The notes under the pieces were generated by a model. It made no database searches. It was not told where the DNA came from and worked only from the letters and a program-made list of their open reading frames with translations. A DNA stretch of 64,000 nucleotides from Latrodectus hesperus (Eukaryota; Arthropoda; Arachnida; Araneae; Theridiidae), in contig CM075851.1 in NCBI GenBank assembly GCA_037975125.1, positions 121,426,908-121,490,907 of the forward strand, read 5' to 3'. Shown here in pieces: positions 25,628-38,182 of this stretch. The translations under genes and the position numbers were made by a program. Numbering within the stretch: the first letter of the stretch is position 1; every line of letters starts with the position of its first letter.

Positions 25628-28600
25628 ATTTGTGTGAATAAAAAATTAAGATTACAATTTAGAATTCTTTTTTTTTTGTTCAAATATTAATCTGTTTATT
25701 CTTTTGACTATTCTGCTAATTTATTTTCAAAATAAATGTAGGTTGATAGACACCTTTAAATTTGAAAAATTGCTGAGAAATTTATTTACATAGTTTTAAT
25801 TTTAAATTAAAATCAAATAAAAAATAAACAAAAAGGTATAAACAAAGTGAGCAAAAAGCTTAACAAAAATGATATAATATCATGTTATTAAAGAAAAATT
25901 ATATTATTTACTTTTGTGCATTTACAACTTATTAAATATTGATTTTAAGGTTTAAGTTTTAAATCATTGTTTAAAAATAGTCTTATGTATATAAATAAGA
26001 TATAAAAAAATAACATTTAATCAAAAATTCCTTTCAAAACAATTTAATTTGAGCATCTAGCATCATTTTAAACTTATAAATTTTAATTTTATAGTGCCTT
26101 ATACTGATAGTGTGAGAGTATTATTTATAATGATATAAAGGAGTGTTTGTAAGTTATAATATCTGAGTAAACTTAAGAGAATTATTATGCAACAATGTGT
26201 ATTTTAGATGTGAAAATAAATGAACAAGTTTATTAAGAATTTGTAATGCATTGAAATAAATGGTTCTTGAAGCACTTGTAAAATTGTGATTGTTCTACTT
26301 ATTGATACTGTATGAAAGTTAGTTTAATATATATGTAAACAGAGATAAATAATTTTGAATATTATCACTTTTTAATTCTACATTAATTGGAAACAAAGTT
26401 AGAATATAATTGTTTACAGTTTTTTTGAGTTCACTATTATGCAGAACTTCACTATCACATAGACAAATTGCCTGAAGATAATTATCTGAAGCTTCCAAAG
26501 TGCAAGATTTCCAATTTTAAATACTTTTATCAGCACTTAATAATTATAAAAAATGCAATGTATTTATGCAAAAATTCATCTTGGAAAAGTTTTAAAATAG
26601 CAACTCTTATTAAGAATCCATGTTTCAGTAAGTGCTACTTTTGTAAGTTAGTGACAAAATTAAATTATTTCATTTTCTAACTATATTTTAAAAATTATTA
26701 TAAAAACATTCAATTTTTTCAATTTTTATAAGTTATTTTTTCAATTTATTGTATAGTTATTTATATGTTTGAGTCATAGTAATAATAATAATTTACTTTT
26801 AAAAAAATATGTTTTAAGTGAGGAATTTAACATTATATGTTAGTATTAATTTTGTTCTCAAATAATTCTTCATGTGGGGAAAAAAACACTTTCTGGGATA
26901 ATAATTCTTTGATGATGAAATTATTCAATTTGTAATACTCTTATTTTATTTGTTCTCCATTGTTTTAGACATAATGTGAATGCACTTTAAATTGATAAAT
27001 TCTAATGTGAATTTTAGGATCTAAGACCTTTTAAGCATTTAATGAATTTAAATTCACTTTTTGTAATTGAAATAAGATATATTTAAGATTCAGTCTATAT
27101 TATTCCTTCCAGTAACTTGTTAACAGCTTACTTTCCCTATTTCTATTCTAATCTAGTAGAAAATTACATATACCAAAATGCAACTATTATCAATATATAT
27201 AAGCATAATTTTAAAGGTATTATATTTAAAATAGTAATTTGACCTGTTTTAAAATTAATTTTTAACGTGCTTCAACTAAGTGCCTCACATTTATCTAATC
27301 CTTGGTTTTTATTTTTCTCAAATCTTGCACAAAAAAAATTGCAGTTACTAAAAAAACCATTTGAAGAGCTGTAATTGAATAAACAAAGATATAAGGTATT
27401 CTTTATAAAGGTATTATGAATTAAAGGTATAAATTACATCTGCGAGTCATCAAATTATTCTTTAGTGTACTCTTGATTAAAATTAAAAGTAGAAAATGTG
27501 AAATAAAAAAATTTATAACAAATACAAAAAATAATGTAAAATGAATTTAGTGGGGACAAAAAGGAACAAATCTCATGTTCGATATCTCTTGTGATATCAT
27601 TTGATATCAAAGGCAGTTTTTATTCACCTTAGTAATTTAGAAGTTTTCAAATCCTTTTCTTATACTTTTAGTCAAATCAGTGGAGTGTATATTTGATCTT
27701 TGTTTCTTTTTTTGACACTGAAATAAAAGATATGAATTGCAAATATATATAAGAAGTTTCAAAAGGAGGATGTATATGAGCTCTAAATGTGTGAATGACA
27801 TTTTGCTTTTGTCTCTAAATGTGTAAAATCTGGAACAATGTTAAAAAAGTTCCAAAATAAATGTATCCATCCATCTTCCTAATATGTTTCCTTGAACCAA
27901 AAGCAGATCTTTGCATTAATTGAGTGATTTAGAATCTTTAAATTCAAGATGTTACCTTTTTGTAAAATAAGAGTAAGAGATGAGAAATTAATCTTCAGCC
28001 TATTTGTAAAATTTTCAATAATCTATAAAAATAATAAAATATGTCTGATGTGAATCCAAAATGAGTATTATACTTTAATGTCTTAGATCTGAATAAGGCA
28101 ATATAATTTTCTCTTGTCTAGAGAATTTAATTTTAACTAATTTTCTTGTCTACTTTTAAAAAATAATAATCAACAACTTTCCAAATTTAACTTTTGATCA
28201 AACTACGTAATTGTTACAGCAATAACTACATAATTAAATATGTAAGTAGAATTTAACAGAGGGTATAAATTAACCTGTTGCACATTGCCTTCAAAAATTT
28301 GCCTGTGAACCAAACATCTTAGTTCCTACCATTTAAATTAGATTCCCTATAGAGGTTCACCTGACCATTTGAATGTTAATAGAAATTTAAAATGAATATA
28401 TTTCAGAGTAGTCCTTGATAACCTTATGAAATTGTACAAAAATTTGTACTATAATAATAACACAATGGACCACATTTTTGATTTTTCTACATATTCACAA
28501 TAAAATAGTTATCTTTAAATAGTTTCAGAATCTAATATTATAACTGTTTTATGCTGTTTAATATTGAGAGAATGTGGAATTCCATTAAAGAAAGTTATTC

Positions 28601-31600
28601 TTTTAAAAAAGTTTGCAAACATTTTTCTATCTTTTTCTTATCAAGAAAATTCTGAATTTTATCTCTAGGCAAGTTGTAAAATTTTAAACAATGAATGACT
28701 TATAAAAAAAATTTTGAATAAAGAGAATTTCAGTTATATTTTTGTACTTAGTTCATTGTAATTTTGCATTTATTTTAGTTCAGAATATCTAATTCAATAA
28801 ATTTCTCTAGTTAAATAAAAAAAATCTCTTCAGTTATTCATTTCTTACTCTTTATATGTGTGCATCAACTTTATATAATAATTTTCGTATCAAGTGAATT
28901 TTTTCACCGCATTGAAACATTTTTTACTGTCTTAATCATTTGCTGCAATCCCCAAGCTGGTTAGAAGGTGGGAATATTTCATGTAATTATTCCGAGTAAG
29001 AGTCAATTATTGATTGAATGTGGACAATATTGTATTTTGGACAAAGTATTCATTAATAAATAAAGACATATCAAGCCAAATGAGAAATTTTAAACTCTAT
29101 AATATCATTCCTAACATTAGTATTTCAAAATTTTTTATTGATTTAGTTTTGATGCTTATTATTAAGTTAGTGCATTGAACAAATCATTTAGCTTTTATGA
29201 CTCAATTCTGTTATTTAATCTGTATAATTAGTAAAACTGAAATTTTCTAATGTATAAATATTAATTTTCTGCTTATTTTCCTATATGCTTTAAGAATGTG
29301 GTATAGATTATACTAATATTTTGTGAGATGATTAAGTTTTGATATTTTCATAATTGCTTTGACAGCTTTATTGAAAATTATAATGAACCTTTTCCTGAGT
29401 ATGAATACATTTTGCTGCAATTATTTGTTTTAAGTTTGAATTTAATTTAAAGCTGAACTCATTTGAATAGGAAATTTATTTCTACAAGTATTATAAATTA
29501 TCTTTTATAAAATAATTACTGAAAAATAATGAATTGTAAATAGCAAGAAAAACTAAACCAGTATTTTTGTTCTGATTATAGAATATGAATCTGTTGTTTG
29601 CAAGATAGTTAAAAGGTTTGAATCTATCATATTTATATGGAAAGATAAATTACTTTTGTCAATTTGAATTTTGACATCATTAGATCAACAGGTTTTCATG
29701 CTTGTTCATTTTATATTTTTTACAGTATAATCAAAAAATTTATAATAGTCTGTCATTTTTTTTAGTTTTTATAATAATTGCAACCTCAAACAAAAATATG
29801 ATTATGATTTTTGAAATGAACATGCTTATCACAGTTTGAAAAATGCTGCATAGTTTCACAAAATATAATGCATAAAAATAAAGTATCCATTATCATAGTA
29901 AAATGATTTTAGGTAATAATTTACAAAGCTGTAATGAAAACTTATGTTTCATTAATTAAAATTATTGAAGAATTGAATGAAGTTCATACATCTTGTCATT
30001 TTAAATGTATATCAGTCACCAGTTCCATGGATTTACTTAGGTTACATTTGTTTGAATAGTTTTTGTGTTTATTTGTTAGTCTGTTTCAGAGTTTAATATA
30101 TATTGCATTTTTTTTTGAATTCTCTGTATTTAAAGTTTTATTTTGCACTGTTTGAATTTTTATTAATTCCATAATATTAAAAGTAAAGAATTACGATAGG
30201 ATAAAAGAAAATTTTAAAATACTGTATCTATCAGTGTTTCTTGTTATACCTAGTTTTCAAATCTCATTTTGAGTATTTTATATTGTTAAAATTATTAAAA
30301 CAAGTAAGGTTGTGAAATTATAATTAAAAGTAAAGGAAGATTTTTTCTTGTCAATTGAATTTCTAAAAGAGTAATTTGTTTTAATTTGTTATAAAAATGA
30401 TATATCTTAGAAAATAATTTGTAGTCATTTCAAAAACTCTTTCTCATAAGGACTAGTTTTATTCTGATCAATATATAAATTTAAGTACTAATGTACTTTT
30501 TTTATCATTAAATTAATTTTGAAATAATTCAGTGATACCACTTCTTTTTCTAAAATGAAAATGTTTTTTAAAATTTATATATATAATTTTTAAAGTTGAT
30601 AAAATGTTAATTAAACATTTTTGATGTATTTATTTTTAAGTTTATAACTATTCTTAGATTACCTTAATAAACTTCCAAAAATCAATATGCAATACATACA
30701 TACAAATACACATTTGTATAATTCTTAATAAAATGACTAAGCAGTCCAAATGATTATTAAGCTTGCTGGTTGTCAATCTTTCTGAATCACATTCGTAGTA
30801 TCCATTATGAGTATTAGTTTTGATGTCAAATCTCAGTTGATTGTTAAAATAATCCTTTGTTATTTTTAGTCAGTTTTTTATAACCACTTTGATATTTATG
30901 TGGAGTTTAGCTTTGAGACTTTTAACTTGAGAATTGTTGACTTAAGCATAACTACTGAGTAAATATTCATAAATTCTACAAATACCTGACTTGAATTTTT
31001 CAGTAGTTGGCAGTATAAAAGATTTTGTTGCAAACCTTTAAAAAATTTTAATGTTGATTCCAAAGAAAAAATTTTCTGCATATTTTTTGTCACTTTTTCA
31101 TTGTTTTAGCCTTTTATATTAATAAGCTATTATGGATTAACAAAATGTAATCCTTTTTTCACATTGCTTCTTTTAATTTGTCCAAAAATATCTTCTAATC
31201 TGATTATTGTATTCAGTAAGATATTTCACAAAATCTTGGATGAGTTTTTTCCAAACTTCTTTTGTTATTGCAGTTATTTTTAAAGTATTAATATACAATT
31301 ACATATAAAAATAATTAGGATATATATTGAAAATGAATTTTTTTTACTATTATTTTCTTTCAAAATCAATTTTTTCTTTTAAATGCAATCTCTGTTAGTA
31401 CAAATTTATGTATATTGTCAAAAGTTAAAAAATTGTGTATTATAATAATGTGATCTACATTTTATTATTAATTTGACTTGACTATAGTTACTACCTACAT
31501 AGAAAATCATAATTTAATTTAGTGATTCTGAAATTAATATTTATGTATTAAATTTTTTCTGTATATATTCAAGTCATTTTCATTTCATTATAAAGGGTCT

Positions 31601-31712
31601 ATAATATTTTCTAATACAATTCACATAAGATATAGATAATATTCTAGATTTTCATTATAATTAAAAATTCAGTTATGGTGAATTTTAATGTTAATTTAAA
31701 TTTCTAATAAAT

Positions 31713-31865
31713 TGGCTGATCTAGCAGGTTACTTATTAACTCTTTTGTATTTGTGATTCGCCAATATGTGGATTTGATTTTCACCTTAGCTGTGGATTTG
31801 TGCAACAGTTCAAACTCCATTAAAATTGTAGGCTCTGGTTAAATTAATCTGTGTTTAGAAAGCGA
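31713..31865 (+). mobile_element. Old tRNA-derived SINE copy with CpG decay
   Basis: The sequence aligns along its whole length with the well-preserved SINE at 58360-58538: GGCTGATCTAGCA head, ATTTGATTTTCACCTT for the B-box region, TGTGGATTTGTG, GTTCAAACTCC, and GGTTAAATTA. At four CpG sites of the younger copy this one has TpG or CpA. Confidence 0.7.
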
Positions 31866-34800
31866 TAAATCGCATACTCACTGAAGTTATGGGTATTAGC
31901 AGTGATTTCAAATCTATTTCGAACTGAAATTTATATAAACTTATCTATGTGTGAAAAAAGATGAGTGAGTGATCAAGCAAATTCAATCTTTTGAAACCTT
32001 CTTTTAGAAGAATAACTTTGATCATACTTTCAAAATTAGTTAACAATTTTCATTTCTTTTTTTACAATTTATTTCAGTTAATCGTATCAGTTTTTTTAAT
32101 GAAATTTATATATATCTATACATATATAATCTATAGAATAAAAATTTATGTATTAATTTTTAGCAATTTATTAGGTATGACACTTTTATTCACATGTGGA
32201 AATATTTAAGGTTACATCTAAAAACTTCATGAAGCAAATGGAAATTTAACAATAATGAGCAGAACTATTGCTTTTCTGTATAGGATCTACCTTTTAATTT
32301 TCAAATCCTTAATCTGGATCTTGTTTACTCCAACTAATATTTGCTTGTGTTTTCCTTATTCATATCAATGTTTAATTCTTTTGTAATACATTCATTCAAC
32401 ATTTTTTCAACAGTCTTATTTTAAAAGTAGATGTGGTTATACTCATTCTCTAAGAACTTACATGTTATCTTTAAAGATTTCAGTTTTTATTGCATACATA
32501 AAACAGAATTCTTTTAGACAGTTAATATAATAAAATGTTTCACTATTATGTATTTGATTTTTTAATTAATTTTCTGCTCCTAATTTTGTTTCTTTTAATG
32601 CATAGAAAAATTTGTTCTTGTTTTACTATACGTAAGATACTTCTAGAGTTATAATGTATTTCAATTATGAAATTAAATCTATTTCTAAAAAGTATTTATT
32701 GAAATTTTTAATAATTAGAGAGTATGTACAGTATTCAGTATCAAAGAGGAATTAAATTTTTTTTAAAAATATTTTTCTTAGAAAATCTCAAGTTATCAAG
32801 TATAACAAAATAATAAATTATGTATTTTTCTGTTCTTTGTTTTAATACATATGTTTATGGGTTTCTATTTGATTTAGTTGCTTTTTTGTCAAGCATTATC
32901 TTACCTGTTTGCTTGAGTGCTGTTCAGTCAATTTGAACAAATGTCAGAAAATTGGTTTAGCTTTAAAAATGACCTTGTGTAATTCTGCAAAAAAACTGTT
33001 CTTTGAAAAGTTAAATTTATAATTCAGTCTTTTTACAAAAAATGGTTTAGATAATATTAAATATGCATACAGACCTTCTCAAGATAATATTTCAAAGGTC
33101 AGTGTTTCCTTTTTATGTATCAGTTTTCAAAGGCATACAGCCTTAAAATTTAATTTACTAAACTGCATTTTTAAAATATTCTAAGTTATAAAGTTATATT
33201 ATGTCCTGAATTAAATCAAGTCTATTTAAATAAATACAAGTTTGATTTAATTTGAAAAAATAAAGAATTAAGTAACCAAGTTATTCAACTGTTAAGAAAC
33301 ACAAGTTCATGATACTATTTAGATTTATTTTATATTTATGGTGTTTAGATACTATTAGATATTATTTTACCAAAATATGAAAATATTTTGGAATTTTTCC
33401 TGACACTGTGGTAAACATTTTGTTATGTCATATGGTTTGTTTGATATCTATAGTGCTTTGTTTGCAATTTAAGAAAGAGAAACATGCTTCTTTTCAGTTA
33501 TGGCTGGCTCTCTTTAAATTGTCTGCATGTAATAGCCTAAATTCTTTTGTCTAATCTATGATTTCTTTCATAATTAAAAAAAAAAAAGATTCCAAATTTT
33601 TATTAATTTTATAATTTGGCAAATTGTTTAAAATTTGATCTGTGATGCATTCAATATATGGTCAAGTAAAATAAAGCCTGCTTTACTGATAGAATATTCT
33701 CATTTTGTTTAATTTTTTTCTCAATGTTGTTTAATCTTTTTATAATTTTAACTATCAACATCTAAATTAAATATTAATATTTATCTACTACAAGCATATT
33801 TTTTCACTGAAAATTGCATGTATTCATTGAAACAAGATAAATAAATTTTAATCTATTTTTGAATAAATCTGGATTCTCTAAATTAAAATCTGATTTCAAG
33901 CATTAAAATACAGATTTATAGTTCAAATATGTTGTAATTATATTTATTATTGAAATATATATATCTTATTAAATATTTGTTGGTATCTGTGGTATTTTTT
34001 GAATACACTTCAAAAATGTTTTTAAAATTCATTGTTTCTCTTCTTCATTGAGAAATAAGGAATAGTTATATGAAAAATATTTTCATCATTAATAAATTTT
34101 AAGTGTTTTTTACAGTATTTTATAAGAAAATAATTTTCATAAATAAAAATTTATAACACTGATAAACTTCATCTTCTGATTAAATATTCATAATTAAAAA
34201 AAATTGAGTATAGAGAATGGACATTCTTCTTTTTCAATGTTCAAAATCTTTTAACTATTGAGTAAAAATATGGACTAATATGTAAAAGGTGTGGAAAAAT
34301 AAAACAATTAGTGCCCTTTCAATTATAAATATCATAAAATTTAGTTATCCCCTTCTTATGACTATCTTATTATTTACTTAAAGATTATTTTATTATTTAA
34401 ATGTTTTTTTTGGTATTTTAGTTTCATTTTATTTTGATGAAGGAGCTCAAATGTGGTCATTTGAATTCATTCTTAAGAAATATAAATTAATAAGTATTAA
34501 ATAAGAATTCTCTATCAGACAAAAATATTAAATTAGTTATGGAATTCTGCTTATTCCCTTTTATTATTCTAATAGAGTAATATTGTATGGCATAATTATT
34601 GTAATATGTATTAACATGTTGTAATATTTTATGACCTTGTTTTCCTCTAAGCTGTAATTTTTTGTGGTTAAGTTCAATTCTGACAAATTGATATTCATCA
34701 GGATATTAATTAGCATTGTAACTTTATTTATTGTACCATAGGATTTATGTATTTACTGGTTTTAATGCAATAATATAATCATGTACTAAAATTTCTCTGA

Positions 34801-36077
34801 GAATTTTTATAATAATATAGGATTATGAATGTATTGTTAAATAAGAGTCCTCTGTCAGACAACCATATGTAACATTGTTAAGTTTACTATTTATACTATT
34901 GATTTTTTTTTTAGAATTTTGGAAAGATTTATGTATGAATTTAAGTATAACCATAATTTATTTTTTAAAAAATAGATTTTTAATTTTACAGCATGATATA
35001 CAGTTTTACAAAATGATTTTTTCTTCTAAGATAAAAAAAATGTTGATAATTTCAAAATCTTTATCTATAACTGTTGTTATTAGTAAGCTGTATCTGTGTT
35101 GTTACAAATAACTTTCTAACAATTTTATGCCTTATTTTAAAATTATATGCATTAATAATTTTTTTTAAAATTCTCACCATTTCTTAATATATGTATTAAA
35201 AATAAAAGTTAAAATAAATGTAACATTAAGTATTTTCAAGTAAAATTATAAATTATCAATGTATCTGCAGATGTTTAGTTGAAATTATTCAAAATCAAAT
35301 TTTTCAGTCTTAAAATTTAATGTGCAATTAATTTTACTCTTCATTAGCCAAAAATTTGTTAACAGTGATATAAATTTATATAATTAATTTCTAATGAATT
35401 TCTTTAGTGTTACATGAAAATAAATCTATAGAATTGTCCTATTTTAGATGCAAAAAAAAAAAATTACAGTTAAACTTTGACTAAAAGGAACTATACTTTT
35501 TTTCATTGTAAACTGAGTTGTCATGAATGTTACTAGTTATAGTTGGGAAAGCTCAAATTTTATATCTCAATTTAAAGCTATATGTTTATGTATATAGAAT
35601 GTGCATTTACAGCTTACCAAATATTTTGGTGCTAGAATGTAGAAAAATAAGTGCATATTTAATTTTTTTTTATGAAATTCTCACTTAATGTAGTATTTTA
35701 CTTTAAATTATGAATTGGTATTTGAAGTAATGTAGTTTTATATATTTAAATTTTACACAACTCTTTAGATTTTACTTTGGTAAGGAAAATAAGTATCATT
35801 TGAGAAATTAATACAGGAAAAAGGTCTTAAAAAATATTTGGTCATCGCATTCATACAAAAATGTTAAATGTTTAGCATGTGTCTTGTTATTTCTTTGAAG
35901 CATATTGATGAAAAACATTTTGAAGTGTAATGTGTGTATACTAGATATTTATAATCTGGGATATTGTATCAAATTTTAATAAGTAAATTATGCATACTAG
36001 AAAAATAAGCATTAAAAATAGTTGAAAAACCAGTTTTTAGTATCTAACTAGATATTTAGTGAACTTTTATTTAGTTG

Positions 36078-36078
<1 letters not shown>

Positions 36079-36134
<56 letters not shown>
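36079..36134. repeat. (TA)n microsatellite
   Basis: About 28 uninterrupted TA units; the Ile-Tyr frame running through it is artefactual. Confidence 0.97.
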
Positions 36135-36137
<3 letters not shown>

Positions 36138-36840
36138 AGTAATACATGTTATTTATTAATTTACTATTTATTTATATTTTTTCACTCTCAATCAAATATT
36201 GTGTTGATATTAAATAGATTTCAGATTTGTAATGGAACTTACACTATAAATATTGTAAAATTAGATAATCATGTTGATTTTTTTAATAATCAATATATTA
36301 TTATAAAGATTGGATATTTTTAATTATTCAAAATGCTATTTATTTTACAATAAATATTAAAAAGCTTTCTTGAATGTTTCCATTGTCTGTGATTGAAATG
36401 CTAAAATTTGCTCACATTAATGAGGTGTAAAGTATAGGAAATTACGACAAAAACATGTTATTTTATTATTTAACAGATTTTTGGCTATTTGACATTTCCA
36501 GTTTTCAGATTATTTTCAAGGAATTTGTTTAGTTTAATTTTGATTATATATTACATGTGTGTGATACAGTTATCAAAATGCATAAATCATTCTAATGTTA
36601 AGAAATTGTCTGTCTTTGAAAATCCTTTTTTTTGTTCGGTCATTAATCACAATGTGGTATTTCAGATAATTAAGTGCAATTCTTATTTTTTTAATTATTA
36701 AAATAATATTGAATGAGATTGTAAGATAATTTTTCAATTTTAGTTAAAACAAAATTATCATTTTAATGTCAACAAAAAATTCAGAATAAGTTCTCTTGTT
36801 AAGAACTAGTTGAAACATCAATTCGTATGTTTTTCAAATC

Positions 36841-37440
36841 TCTAGAACAATATTATAAATTACAATCGGCAAAAATCGTACGTCATTTCAAGTCATGCCA
36901 TTTTCACATATGAAGTTCATTGTATACAGAAGATACAGATTCGCGCATTGTCAAATGGACTAATGGTAAATTGTTCAAAATTACACATTTCATTTTTTAA
37001 TTAGTTGGATTAAAAATTACACTTGTCTAAAAATGATTGACGAGTTGTGCATTAGGCTGACGCTAGCAGTGATTGCTTTGTTTAGAATTCGGTAACTTTT
37101 TGTTCAATGCTGTTTTCTAAATGCGGTATTTATTGCCGAATTATGGAATTTTAAATACTGTTCAAAATATCATTTGGCGCAAAGTAATCTCAATAAGTAT
37201 AATTGACACTCCACGTGGCGCGCCCTTTGAGTCAAATCTTAGAACCCCGCAGTATACATTCAATTGGCATTACGATGCCTTACTACGACAGAGGAATTCA
37301 ACGATATATTGTTTGTTTCGATTGCAAACCAATTTCGTAGCAAAAATAAAACTGGATTCTATCTTGGTAAGAATATTTATTATTTGTAATTTATTCTTTT
37401 TCACCGTCGTTCAAAAGACTTGTAATAACATTCGGTAAAA
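36841..37440 (+). other. CpG-richer islet with splice-donor match
   Basis: About 20 CG in 600 bp, including GGCGCGCC at 37218, in sharp contrast to the 12 kb on the left. A plus-strand frame at 37121-37438 crosses a strong donor match (TTG then GTAAGAAT at about 37366). If the frame ended at that donor it would encode about 82 residues (including TPRGAPFESNLRTPQYTFNW) of no family I recognise. It may be a promoter or first exon, or neither. Confidence 0.3.
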
Positions 37441-38111
37441 ATAAATAAATAATATTGAATTTTCTTCAAAAATACATTGTCATAATTAATTTGAAAAATG
37501 ATCATATTTTTGTAAAAGAAAAAAAATATCGGTATAAGTATTACGTAAGATCAAGACTAAATGAATAATTATAAAAATAAAAAACATTGCGATTTTGTAC
37601 CATCTACAAATAATCTGTAATGAAGTTGAAATAGAGTAAACACCTAATTTCTGTTCAAAGGTAAAATATTATAATTTTTACTCATTGTGGAAAAGATAAA
37701 ATTGTTACTCATCTGAAAATAAGTAGTTTTTGTTAATATATATGTCTCTAAAATAAAAATTTATTTTTAATTTAATGTGGTTATTTCTCATTATTAGAAA
37801 ATAATTTCATAATAATTTGCTTAGGAAATTAAAATTAATTTGTTTAGAAAAAAAAACTATTCTTAAAGATTCAGATGCATGTGCACATTCCTTAGTGAAT
37901 ACGTGTTAGGTGGGTTGTAGTTTGACCTTCCTTTTACCGTAGTACATCATTCGGGTGTGTTTTCCATTACACTATATTCTTTTACAAATATAAAAGAATT
38001 AATTAATATTCATACAGTCATCGTAATTTTTTTTAAAAAAAATTCAGCCTTCTTATAAATTTTTAAGTAAAATGATAATTTTAAAAACATTACCACTAAC
38101 AAAGTTATTCC
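37441..38111. other. No recognised gene
   Basis: AT-rich sequence of ordinary CpG content separating the islet at 36.8-37.4 kb from the candidate exon at 38.1 kb. Nothing identified. Confidence 0.4.
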
Positions 38112-38117
38112 ACTTAC

Positions 38118-38182
38118 TTCGTCTTCCTCGCTCGCAAGCAAGGTGAACAATGGAAGGAAGTTCCGCTGACGCTCACGGCCAT
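38118..38182 (-). CDS. Candidate first coding exon (hypothetical)
   Basis: On the minus strand AAAATGGCC at 38185-38177 is a good animal initiation context (A at -3, G at +4). It opens 21 codons plus two bases (MAVSVSGTSFHCSPCLRARK, Thr) that end exactly at GTAAGT (38117-38112), a consensus donor. The 140 bp around it contain about ten CG dinucleotides, much denser than neighbouring sequence, as expected near a transcription start. I do not recognise the peptide and have not located a second exon; the intron would run leftward. This may be coincidence. Confidence 0.25.

Larger units (their letters stand above)
24761..36840. other. 12-kb CpG-depleted, transposon-poor block (possible intron)
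   Basis: By eye I count about 22 CG dinucleotides in 12 kb, roughly one per 550 bp, against about one per 75 bp at 10-12 kb. The plus strand is visibly T-rich. Only one recognisable mobile element, an old SINE at 31713-31865, is present, and its CpGs have become TpG/CpA. No exon or protein frame is recognisable. This pattern fits long-term germline CpG methylation of a transcribed region, with T excess hinting at plus-strand transcription. Counts are manual and approximate. Confidence 0.5.
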
